This document shows positions 38,201 to 50,437 of a stretch of DNA of 64,000 bases, in pieces (positions within the stretch are counted from its first letter, which is position 1; every line of letters starts with the position of its first letter). The DNA comes from Apis mellifera (Eukaryota; Arthropoda; Insecta; Hymenoptera; Apidae). The DNA lies in NCBI RefSeq assembly GCF_003254395.2, contig NC_037640.1, positions 282,501 through 346,500 on the forward strand. The letters are read 5' to 3'. The notes under the pieces are model-generated. The model saw only the letters and a program-made list of their open reading frames with translations. It searched no databases and had not been told where the DNA came from. The translations under genes and the position numbers were made by a program.

Positions 38201-40000
38201 GGTAGAATGTAAACAGACTTCAAATTTTAAATATCTTTGTAATAAATTTTCGATAAATATTGCTATGCGTCTTTTTTTGCTTCTTTTTTTTGCTCTCTAT
38301 TTATCTTTATATAGTATAGTTAAAATCTTATTTGAATGAGTTTTTTGGATATGGTGATAATGATTATTTTAATTGATAAATTGTTCATGAATTGCAATAG
38401 TTCATATTTATATTGAATTGATATTATAGAGTTCACATTATTGATATTATATTTTATTATGATATTTTATTATGATATTATTATGATATTATGATATTAT
38501 TTATTATGATATTATTTATAGTCCAATAGTTATTTATCCTTGTATTATACATAAGTATAATCCTTGTATAATACTTATGTATAATACAAGGTATATGCAC
38601 TATTATATTTTATTATGATATTATTATGATATTATGATATTATTTATTATGATATTATTTATAGTCCAATAGTTATTTATCCTTGTATTATACATAAGTA
38701 TAATCCTTGTATAATACTTATGTATAATACAAGGTATATGCACTATTGTATATCCAAGTTATCTGTAATGATTTCAATATTGATTGATTTATTGAGATTA
38801 ATATAATTGTTTTATATGTGTAATCATTTCAATATTTCTATTCTGTGTTGATTTTCTCTAAGTTCCTTATGATTTCCTTTGATGTACTCTTTGTAAGATG
38901 CTAAGTAACTCATTTGATTACAATATTTTGTCATTCGATTATGTGATTTTGAATTCTTAGGACTAATTTCTTGTACATTTGATGCATTTGAAATAAAAAG
39001 CTGTTTGCATTGACTGCTTGATGCATGACTGATGCATTCACATATATTGTTTTTATTGAAAATTTCTTTTTTTTTTTTTTTTTGATTTCACTTATTATGA
39101 AGTCATATTAAGGTAATCTTTACTAAAATAGTATTTATTTTAGCTTATTTGTATATTTGATAGATTAAATTATTGTATATTTTCTGCAATATCATTTTCA
39201 TCAGCTTCCTTTGATTCTCTTTGATTCAAAGAAAAAGTATTTTTGATTTGAATATTTTTGAAATGTATATGATTATTTCTATATCTAGAATATTTTTGAT
39301 TTCTTGATAATTGTATAATTCTTTGATAGAATTAATGGCTGATTAATCAATTTTTTTTAATAGAAATGCAACTTATTTCTATGTTATCAGTATGTTCCAA
39401 ATGATTTTAGATTTATGTAGTTTAGAATTGTTTATATTGGTTGTCTGTCTCTGTGGGGCTTGTTTCTTAATTCTTGATTCAATGTTTAAATCAATTTTAG
39501 AGAATATCTCGACTTTATTTTGTATTTTGAAATTGATAAATTGTTCCTGAGATCTTTGTTATTCTTTTTATTTTTTTAGTTATGAGTATTTTATTAGTGG
39601 TAAGATTTAGATATTGATTATAAAAATGGAATATTCTGATTTGCATTGGATGGAATTTTTTTTTTTCCTATTAAATGGAAGAAGAGTTTGAATATATTGG
39701 ATAATCAAGTTGTTGCTTTATTTGCCTTTTTTTTTTAGAATTTTTCTAGTTTATTGTCTTATATTTGTCTTTTTGTTATTGTTCATTTTTGTGTCGCCAT
39801 TTTTGTTATAGGTTTAATTTTTGTTCTATGATTGCCCGTTATGCCTAATATCTTAGGACATCTGGATTCAATTTTATTTTATTTTTATTATTATTTTATT
39901 AAATTTCACTCCCTTGAATGTTCTGATTATTGTTATGTAATGAGGATATTGATGATACATTTGACTTGTCCAGATTGGGACTTTGATTTTCAAAATTATT
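35200..40000 (-). mobile_element. decayed, nearly full-length non-LTR (jockey-like) retrotransposon
   Basis: Minus-strand frames, full of stops and shifts, give retroelement domains in the right order. At about 39.05-38.85 kb there is a gag-tail-like trace (YCNQMSYLASYKEYIKG). At about 38.10-37.84 kb there are endonuclease traces: IYIINAYANNHNNYKFIKE, NWEGSYNQRG, then NGNGLGISNFIANS. At about 36.89-36.33 kb lies reverse transcriptase: NYCPINLTNNINKIYQ, IIPDN followed by a stop and FSF, IEKIFDSI (motif A) and FASDLIIYA (motif C, second catalytic Asp position altered). The plus strand is T-rich at the low-coordinate end, consistent with a minus-strand A-rich 3' end. Boundaries are approximate and target-site duplications were not found. 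It is clearly inactive. Confidence 0.75.
38462..38747. repeat. 143-bp exact tandem duplication, each unit with a 21-bp-stem hairpin
   Basis: Unit 1 is 38462-38604 and unit 2 is 38605-38747; I see no difference between them over the full period. Each unit carries a perfect inverted repeat with 21-bp arms starting CCTTGTATTATAC (38538-38558 with 38571-38591, and the same shifted by 143). The loop is 12 nt. The duplication lies inside the decayed retroelement, between gag-like and endonuclease traces. Confidence 0.95.
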
Positions 40001-40010
40001 CCTTTTTAAA

Positions 40011-40565
40011 TACTTTCATTTTCTTTTTATTAAAATAAAAAATTAAACAAGGAAGGAAAAATATATAATATATTTTTTGTTATTTTTAAAAAACAAGATT
40101 GCTATATAAAATTTCATCTATATATTTGTCCGTGATATTTGAATATACTTAATATACTTATATTGTATGTATTTTTTTTTTCTATTCCATTGCTCAATCC
40201 ATATTTTGTTTTGATAATCAAAACTGAGCACAATATTTTAAATTTAGTTGCACAAGTTTATTAATTCTAAGCTAATAGATTCTTAACTAATAGACCTATG
40301 TAAAAAAAATATGGAAATAGAAAATAGATTTTATTTTATAGAACTTTGTTTTATATTTTAAAATTATTATATAAATTAAATTTGAATTTGATAATTAATT
40401 GTTTAACAACTTTTTTCAATTTCAAAATTATTTATTTTTAAATATTTTAATTTTCTTTTCATTAAAATAAAAAATTAAATGAAGAAGGAAAAATACATAA
40501 TATATTTTTTAAAAAAGAGTTATTTTTAAAAAAGAGATTAGATAAGATTGCTATATAAAATTTCA

Positions 40566-40613
<48 letters not shown>

Positions 40614-40630
40614 TATATCTGTGATACTGT
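40011..40630. repeat. pair of direct repeats about 432 bp apart
   Basis: The segment at about 40011-40138 recurs at about 40443-40628 with indels. Shared blocks include ATTAAAATAAAAAATTAAA, GAAGGAAAAATA and GATTGCTATATAAAATTTCA. The second copy has gained an (AT)n run (about 40571-40611). They sit just past the presumed 5' end of the minus-strand retroelement. Confidence 0.8.
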
Positions 40631-43600
40631 GTAATCATAAGCATATAATCATTTTTTTATTATATAAATATATATAATAATACAGAAATTAATATTAATT
40701 ATAACAAGTGCACATAAAAATGCTACTTTTTCATTGAAATATCTCAATTCTATATCACATTAAATATAAATTTCAAATTTAAATATATATTCCGTAGAAA
40801 TCATCATACTATATAATACTTATCCATAGAAAACTTGGATATTCTACAAATATATTTTTTGGATGCAAAAATAAAATATAAAATAACAATAATTATTTAA
40901 AAAAGAAATTTTTTCACTGATTTTGATGATTTTTTAGATGATTTATAGAAGACAAGATTTTGAATAATTTTTTTCTATAAATATAACTAAATAAAACCGT
41001 TTAGTTTTTAAGAAATTTGTAAAAAAAATGGTTATTATATTTCATAGAATTTTTTTTATATGTATATGTCTACATCTACGTCGCTTATCTTCTGTTAATA
41101 TAAACATATAATGGTAGTAAATAATTAAAATATAAATTAATCAAAATGTAAATAAAAAATTTATTTTCTTATGAATTATAATAAACTTAAATCAAATCTA
41201 ATCAAACTTAGACATGTAATCCTTTTGATTCATAAATACAAAAAATATAAAATGATCTAATAACTGAAATAATAATGACTGTTAAATATTAATATTATAT
41301 TTAGTATTTATTTATATATTAATCATATATTTAATATATTATCCATGTTTAAAAATAAATAAATGGCAATTACATATTTACATATTTATATATTTACACA
41401 GTGACAAATCTATAAAAGAAATTCTATGAAATAGTAGTAATCTTTTTTTGTAAATATCTCGAAAATTAAAAGATAGTTATATGTATAAAAAAAAATTCAA
41501 AATCTTATCCTATGATCCAACATAATCAAAAATTATGAGCTTTTATTTTAGATTAATCTATCTTAAGTCAATAATTTCAATGATATATTCAAAGATTTAA
41601 ATTTAATTAATACTTTTATAATTTGTTGCAAGTAGATATACTTCTGAGAAACTTTTAATTTATAAGAAATTTAGAAAGAAAGAAAGAAAGGTGAAAATAA
41701 ATTTTAAATCTGAAACTTTTGTTTTATATTTATTAGTTTTTTCTGATATATTAATAAAAAACTTAAAATACATGAATTTTGTCTATGTTCATAATTAATA
41801 TAATTGTTTTCTCATAATTATATTTGTCATTTACAATTAGTGTCACTATGAAAAATATAAAATATAAAATAAAATACTTTAAATTTTAATAATCTAACAA
41901 TATTATTGAGAATTAAAATGATAATATATTTACAAAAATTAAGTTTTATCAATATTGTCGAATATTTGAATTAAATATAATATAATCAATAAAATAAAAG
42001 ATATATATGTTGTAATTAAATTAATTAATAGTTTAGTTTAGAAATTAATTAATAATGACTATATTATAGTTTAATTTACTTAAAAGTGCTTGTCATTACT
42101 ATTGCAAATTTGATTTATATATCCCTCCGTCTATTCAATTGTTCCATCGAAAAATAAATAACTAAAATAACTGAATAAAAATAATATTTTTTTTAATAAT
42201 TCCGAAAAAATTTTTTCATTTAACTGTTTTATCGTGTATAGCATACTCAGCAATGATAATATCATGATCAACTAACTAATATAGTAAACATTTTTTAAAT
42301 ATTTATGTGCATAAACTTTTTAATTAATTTTAAATATTTAAAATTAAATTATATATCTAAAATAATTATTATAAACTTAAGTCATTAACCAATAATTCAC
42401 ATTATGATGAATAAACATAATAATAATAAGTCCAAAATTTTATTTAAAAAAAATTTCTAAAACTTTTTTGTTAATTTTTTTGATATAACATTATATAATT
42501 AGTAAATTTTGTTTTATATATTTTATATTATTAATATATTAAAATTTTTCAATAAAATAAATTCTCTGCAATATTAGTAATTTGTTCCAATTTTTCATGT
42601 TAAACTATTTAAAAAAAAATAAATATAAAATAAAAAGTTTGATAAATAAATAAATAATTAATAAAAAATAATAGTTAATTTAAAAAAAATTATAAATTTA
42701 AATTATAATTAATTAAAAAATTTTTCAAAAAAATTTTAAATAAATATTAATGATATTCAATGAATCGTATACGTATGAAAATAAATATTAAAAATATATC
42801 AATTTATGAAAATAATAAAAAAATTATGTCATAACTCTTGGAAACACAGATTTATAATACTGAATTTACTATTGAAATATGTAAACGATAATAGTTGAAT
42901 ATTAAAAATTTTATTGTTTAATTAATAAATTATATCATATCCTAGATTATGTAAATGTAAAATATTAATAATAAATATTATTTTTTAAAAATGGCAATCA
43001 ATCTTATTGTGTTGCAAATTTTTCGAATTTTTAGTCTATCTGTTATTAAATTTATTTTATTATATAGAATTAAAAAAAATCGTCGCTTTTAATTATCATA
43101 ATAAAAAAATTGATAATTAAACAATGAAATAAAAATTAAAAAAGTATTAAAAATATAAATATAATTTAATACAATATATACTAGGTAAATTTAATTCTGT
43201 TACTCATCATTTAATTTCAAAAAATAAAGCAATTACAAATAATAATTTTTATTTTTTAATTTTTAATTTCAATTTAATTTTAAATTTTAATTTTAATTTT
43301 AAATTAATTTAATTTTATTCTATTTTTTTTTTATTAAAAATTTTTGCAAAGAAAAAAATTGCTTAAAATTATTTCAATAATTTCCAATTAAACCATATTC
43401 CTATATTTTTCAATAATATTTATAAGAATATTATATAGTATAATTGATTTTAGAAATTAATATAGTCAAATTATAAAAATAATTTTTATGAAAATTAGCG
43501 AAATAAATGATTTGATTCATCTCTCTCTAAATTGTAAAATAGAAATTCCCTACACATAGTTATAACAAAAATGATATTACCAACATTACAGTTTACATAT

Positions 43601-44271
43601 ATAAAATAAATTATATTATACTAAATATATTTACATATATTATACTATGTATGTAATTTATATTATATGTCCTTATTTTGATGATATATTTATTTTTTTT
43701 TCATTGGCAATCAACTAGTTGAAAAACTTCTGATTTATTCAAAGAATTTCTTTTAATAGAGATAATACGATAAGTTGACAATTAACTTAATATATTGGTA
43801 AAAATATATTGAATATCAATTTGTATTCTTTCATGCTATTATAATTCGTATCAATTACGATTAAGAATATTTTTCGAACTTCCAAATGTAATAAATTTTT
43901 ATAATATAATTTGTGAAAAATTATTATTTGTTAGTTAGTATTTTTATAGAATTATGGAATAAATTAATTTCAAATTAATTTAAAATTATTATTATTATAT
44001 TATTAATTCATTTTTTATATATTTTGCAAAAATTTTATTATTAAATGAACTTGCATATGATTATTATGAACATTATATTGATTCACTAACATTTTTTTTC
44101 TTGAATTGTAAAAGAGGTAATAAAGTTAATTTTAATTTGTCATAAATTATAAATATTTTATAATTTATATTACAGAAAAGATGAAATTCTTATAAGAGAG
44201 ATTGTGAAATAAAAAATAAAGAGTAAAACAAGAAAAGTAAAAAAACAATTTAATTAAATCTATTATTCAAC
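40631..44271. other. AT-rich DNA upstream of VTA1, no gene seen
   Basis: Both strands are dense in stops. No family resemblance, RNA gene or long repeat was recognised. The VTA1 promoter should be at the right end, but no core element stands out. Confidence 0.5.
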
Positions 44272-45569
44272 ATGGTTAACCTAGATTTACCAGAAATACC
44301 ATTATCTTTAAAAAGTTTACAACATTATCTAAAAATAGCATCAACGCATGATCAACGAGATCCTGTTATTAGTTATTGGTGTATGAATTTGCTTTATGTT
44401 ATTATAGAAAAAAAAATTATTACAGTTAAATTTTTTTAAAATTATTAATTTTTAATATAGGTCGATTATATGCTCTTCAAACAGGATTAAAATTATCAAC
44501 CAAATCACCAAAAGAAACAAACTTTTTAATGAAATTAATGGATTGGTTAGAAACAACTAAAAAAGAATTATATGATAATGAAGCTATTACAAATGATATA
44601 GCTGCTCAGGCACATTTAGAAAATTGGGCATTAAAACTTTTTCTCTATGCAGATAAAAATGATAGAGCAGCTAATTTTGGAAAGAATATAGTACATAGTT
44701 TTTTTACAGCTGGATTACTTTATGATGTATTAACTGTTTTTGGAGAATTGAGTGAAGAAGCTGTACAAAATAGAAAATATGCTAAATGGAAAGCAGCATA
44801 TATTCATAATTGTTTAAAAAATAATGAAACGCCTCTACCAGGACCTATACAAGAGAATAATGAAAAAACAAATTTTAATAAAAACATAGAAGAAGGTAAT
44901 GAAAATTAAATTTAATGAAATATTACTTAAAAATATTAATAAATTTAATTAAATATGTATGTATTTAATTATAATTATATTTATTTAATTATATATATAT
45001 AATTTTATTTAATTATAAATTAAAAAAAAATATTGATAAAATTGATTAAAAATCAATTTTAATATTAATATATGTTATTAAAAATAACATATTTTAAATT
45101 TAAGAGGAATTTTATTTGCCTTATTATTCCTTAAAAAGTTATTTTTGATTGGACTTTTTGTTCTTCCATATGAAATTAATATTAAATTGGACTAAATTTT
45201 ATTTATTTAATTTGGACTAAATACTAGCAATATGTAAAGCAATATTTTTTTATATCATATATAAATGAATACGAAACTATTATTTTATATTTATATTTGA
45301 ATACTTTTTTCTAATGTTTATATTATTTCATATTCATCTCTTATATTCTATATTTGTGAATGTGTTGTATATATATATATAGTATTATGATGATAGTCTT
45401 GTTTTTTCTAAGTATAAGATTGTTTTTTTATATTTATCATAAATTAAAACAAATAATTTTTTAAGGAATAATGAATAACAATTAAAAATTTTTAAAATGG
45501 CAATTCTTGATTAATTAGAAGAAACAACATATTGGCAAATTCAAGGTAAAGCTAGTTTTTTTTTGGTTA

Positions 45570-45614
<45 letters not shown>

Positions 45615-48600
45615 CTTATATCATGCAACTGGAGTTATATTGTTATATCCTTATGCTGGTCCTTTTTTGCAAAAATATTCATGAAATATTTTTAAAAAAT
45701 TGATTCTAGAGACCAAAATAAAATAATAAAAATTGCTGTACAAAAATGTAAAAAAGACAGTAATCTCTATTTCTGTCTCACTTCATTTATAAATTAATAA
45801 ATAAATCTCAATTGATATTTTTATATTTTATTATTATTATATTATGTTTATTTTAGTTTTTGAACATTAATTCTCTAAAGATGTCTCATGAATATTTTAA
45901 TATATTATATGATGCACAAAAATATGCTAAATCCATTTTATGTAATAGTAAATTATATATTATATAATGAATGAGACAGATAAAAATATTACAAGCTATT
46001 TTCTCATAAAATCAATCACTGCACATATTAACATTATAATATTGCTAATTATTTATAAAAGGCTTCTCCTTATTAAAAAGAATTTCATTTGCCTTTGAAA
46101 TATGGGTATAATTTTGAACAACTTTTTTCTATATATTATATATATTATTTTTGAATTAATAAAATACTATAAATAAAAATAAAAATACTATATAATATAA
46201 TACTTATATAAAATTATATAATATTTTTAATGTTTATGATATATTTATTTAAAATTAAGATTAATTTAAATTAATTTAAATTAGATTAGATTTGATTTGA
46301 TTTGATTTGATTTGATTTGATTTGATTTGATTTGATTTGATTTGATTTGATTTGATTTGATTTGATTTGATTTGATTTGATTTGATTTGATTTGATTTGA
46401 TTTGATTTGATTTGATTTGATTTGATTTGATGATACTAGCTCAAATTTGAATCTAATATAGATTTATTATATGCTATATACACTGAATTTTCATTCAAGG
46501 AACCTATCGATTCTCATTTATAAGTATTATAAATAAAAAATGAGATTTGAATTAGTTTATTATATTTAGTCACTGATTTATAATAATAGCAACCAATACT
46601 AAGACATATGTTGTTACAATTATAAGTAGATTTTATTATAGAACTACTGAAATTTTTTTTTTATGAATATTTTGAAAACTAAGCAACAAAATAACAAAAC
46701 AACAAAATATCATATAAAAAAAAGTTGTTCAGAATGTTGAGCTTGATAATATATTTTAAAATTATTAAAATCAGAGAGGACAATGTTTTTAAATAATTAT
46801 AATATTTTAAATCTGGACAATTGATGGTTCATAAGCTAAACTATGACCTTCTTCTTTTTCTTATTCAAAAGAATCATAAGAAAATCATATAAGCTGTATC
46901 ATTAGCAGACATTATATAATACTTTAATACTATAATACTTTAATAATTAAACATATTTTATATGTTTTATTTCACCAATTATGCATGCAATGTTCATGAT
47001 AGGAGAATCAATTAATTAAAAACGAAAATTGTGGAGTACGAAAAAAAGCAGTAAAGGAAGATTGATTAAATAGAATCGTATGACTCACAGAGGAGAAGAA
47101 TTTGGTCAGATTTGTTTTAGATTATAAAATATTAGAAGGGTGAATTTTGTAAAGATAAAAAGTGTTATCTCTATTTTTTTTTAATTGAATATTAATTTTT
47201 TAATATGAAAAAAAAATATCAAATTTAATAATATTATATCTATATATAATAATATTTAAAACATTTTTTTTTTATTATGTATACTTAATATTTTATAAAG
47301 AGAAAGATTATTATTATAATCTTGAGTACAATAAATTTTTTATTTTTATAAAAATTTATTATTTTATATATTATTTGTTATATATTATAATTAATTTTTT
47401 ATTTACAAAATTAATTTCTTTCAAGTAATTCAATATTCACATTCATAAAATAAAATTGATTCATATACAATTACCTACTACATGTGCAAAAATAGAATGA
47501 TGCCTACTTAGAAAGTATTAAATTATTATTAAAATATATAATGCAAGAGATGCTTCGTATAAGTACTGAAAGATATTAAAAGTGTGTTTTGTTTTGTGTT
47601 TTTATTTTAAATATTCTATTTTAAAGATTGTTTTATAAAGTAATTTGAATTGTATTGTTAGAGTTTTTAAATATTAATATAAAGGAGTCAACTTTGTTTT
47701 TACAATAAGTATAAATTCATAATAGATTAGACAAATATTTTTAATTATCTTTAATTAGTAAAATGTTATTATAGTTCAATGATATCTTTTTGAAAATGTA
47801 AAAGAAAGAAATATGATATTATTTTTATCTTTATCAAACTAATTCTATAATATTTTATAATTTAAAATATTTTCTTTAAACTTATATAATAATTTTTTAT
47901 ACATAATATAATAATATTTATATAATATATATAATAATAAATATTTCTTTAAATTATTTGACATAAAAATTTTAAATTGATATTTGCAAGTTAATTTTAA
48001 AGTAAATATTTTATCTGTCTCACTACAATGATTAAGATAAAAAGAAATTATTAGAAATAAAAAAATATTTTTCATTTTTATATCATTTTTATATATCATT
48101 TTTATATATATTCTTACATTTAATGAATTTAAAAATTATAACTTTTTTAATTTGAAATTAAAAGTTTAAAAAAAATTTTTTTTTAAGTGGAATCATTTAA
48201 TTTTTCTTGTATAAATCAATTCTTTGATTATTTTAAAAATGTTATAATAATATAATTAATAAATTAAATAATGGTATCTATTAACTGTTTAGTATTATGT
48301 AAACAATTTTTTATAGAATAATTTCATCATCTATTTTTTCTATCTTTAATAATTTTAAAGATATAGCTGTGTCTACTGTTATATGATAATAAAAATTATA
48401 ATTATGTTTTATATATTATATAAAAACAAAATTTTATTTTATTTAAATTTGCTTAAAATAGATTCTGCAATAGAAGCAAAAGAAGAAGATACTTTAAATA
48501 CAGAAGATTTAGTTGTTATTAGTAATACTAATCCATCTGATACAATATATAGTAAGACTAGCGAAGAAAATGTAGAAGAATGGTCTTCTGAAAATAAAGA

Positions 48601-48845
48601 TTGTAATGTAGTTACGAAAATAGAAGGTATTAGAAAAAAAATAATTCGAATATATATCATTATTTGTTTGCATTAATTATACATACATCATAGGTGGAAT
48701 CGAATTATCAGTGGAACAAATAAATAAGGCACAAAAGTTTATTAAATGGTCGGGAAGTGCTTTAAATTATGATGATGTGCCTACAGCTGTGTTAAATCTT
48801 CGAAAAGCTTTACATCTTTTAACTACTGGTCAAGAACTCACATAA
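44272..48845 (+). CDS. VTA1: VTA1/LIP5, activator of the VPS4 ATPase in the ESCRT pathway
   Basis: VTA1 binds VPS4 and ESCRT-III proteins and stimulates disassembly of ESCRT-III during multivesicular body sorting and related membrane scission. Exons: 44272-44380, 44461-44895, 48462-48626 and 48694-48845, all phase 1 introns, giving 286 residues (human 307). The N-terminal tandem-MIT region is well conserved: HYLKIASTHDQRDPVISYW, CRLYALQTGLKL, DNEAITNDIAAQAHLENWA, NIVHSFFTAGLLYDVLTVFG and KWKAAYIHNCLKNNETPLPGP. An acidic, shorter linker follows. The C-terminal VSL domain, the dimer and VPS4-binding part, reads INKAQKFIKWSGSALNYDD and AVLNLRKALHLLTTGQ. The 3.6-kb second intron is large for this window and holds the TTTGA satellite and a palindromic repeat copy. 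Confidence 0.97.
45671..45912. repeat. palindromic MITE-like repeat in the VTA1 intron, copy
   Basis: The left end is AAAAATATTCATGAAATATTT and the right end is GATGTCTCATGAATATTTTAA. The halves are inverted, with family blocks including GTACAAAAATGTAAAAAAG and TTAATAAATAAATCTCAATTG. Confidence 0.7.
46291..46430. repeat. (TTTGA)28 pentanucleotide satellite
   Basis: There are 28 uninterrupted TTTGA units with a degenerate TTAGA lead-in from about 46281. It is in the VTA1 second intron. Such perfection suggests a young or length-variable array. Confidence 0.99.
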
Positions 48846-50437
48846 TCAAAATTAAAATTAAAAATATTGTTATTTCACTTAATAATAACAGTTAATTAGT
48901 AAATTAATTTTTATTGCTTGTGAATAATAATATGATTTAATTGATACAAAAGTAAAAATGATAAAAATGATAAATTATTTATTTTAACTGTTTACATTAT
49001 TATAGTTATGCTGAATTAAAGATATTTTTGAAATGTATATTTAATTTGTAGATGTATAAAATCGGCATTAATATTTAAATCTATTATTATAATGATTAAT
49101 GAAAGTTCACAAATATATATCAAAAATGTTAATAGTGCAAAATAAATTATATGTCATGTATTAATGAATCTTAAATAAGTTAATTAATAATTCTGTTATT
49201 TTCAAATAAAAAAAATAGTTAAAAATATAAATTTCAAAAAAATTGAAAATTATAATTTTTCTTTTTCTATTCGAACGTGTAAACTTAGTTTTGTATACAC
49301 ATGCGCGCACAATTATTAAATAGTTTTTAAAATGTTCTCTTATGTAGTCAATCTTAATATTTTATAATAAATATATCATTATACTTATATATGTTAACTT
49401 TACACTTATTTTTTCGCTATTATTTTATTTCGTTATTATATTATTTTTTATAGATATATTATTTAATTTATTCCATTGATTACAAATTTAACATTTGAAA
49501 AATAAATATACAATTAATTAACGTTATACAGTATAATAACGTTTTTTCTTCTATAATACAGTGGAATATACTATAACAAACATAGGAAAATACAATTTAT
49601 ATTTATATTTGTACTTATGTTTTTTATTTTGTATTAAATGTTTTGTATTTTGTATTTTATATTTTTATTTAAATCATTATATTGAATAGTAACTTTGAAA
49701 TAGTTTTAAATAAATATGTATTTACAGTTCAAAATATGCTATAATAAGATTCTAGAATCAATTAGTTCACTACAGTATATTCCATTATATTAATAAAATA
49801 TTTTGAACTTTAAACTAAAAACAAACTAGTCTTTTTTATAATTTTCGTTTCAACTATAATAATATATTTATGTATTTTGTACGAATTTTAAATTTGTACA
49901 TTTTTATTCGAATTTTAAAGACGCGTGTTTTCTTCTTTAAAAATAAAAAAATAACTAAACAAGTAAAAATATAAATACGAAGAAAGCACGCGTGTGCGTT
50001 ATAATGCAATGTTTACACATAAAAACATTTAATCTCAATATGATATCAAGAAGAACACATTAATTCAAATGGCAGTTAATACCTTGTGTTTGAGCTAATA
50101 CTTTATATTTCATTGATTAAATTATATTGTAGTAATAATAAATATTTATATTTTTTGAAATTTTCAAGATTTCTATTTTCTTTAGATTTAAATTCATAAT
50201 ATTGTTGAAAAAGCAATTTAATATAAATCTTGAATAAAATTAACATATAAGTTTAAAAGAGCATATTTTACATGATTATCATAAATAAGGAATCAAAGAT
50301 CAAATGAGTAACTTATTTGTTGTGCATAATAAGAATTCCTTTAACGAACTATTACCTACATGATACGTTGCAAGTGATAATTAATATGATAATCAAATGA
50401 AGTTTTAGTCTCATGAATATGTATAAGAATTCCAAAT
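48846..50437. other. region between convergent VTA1 and NACHO genes
   Basis: It holds both 3' UTRs. A decayed pogo-like MITE lies at 49557-49789, and an imperfect inverted repeat with ACGCGTG ends at about 49921-49996. No coding signal was seen. Confidence 0.55.
49557..49789. mobile_element. degenerate pogo/Tigger-like MITE
   Basis: The left end is TACAGTGGAATATACTATAA and the right end, reversed, is TATAATGGAATATACTGTAG. The arms agree at about 19 of the first 25 positions. CAGTGGAA ends next to TA are typical of pogo/Tigger derivatives. At 233 bp with no coding capacity, it would be non-autonomous. The family call is inference from the ends only. Confidence 0.45.
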
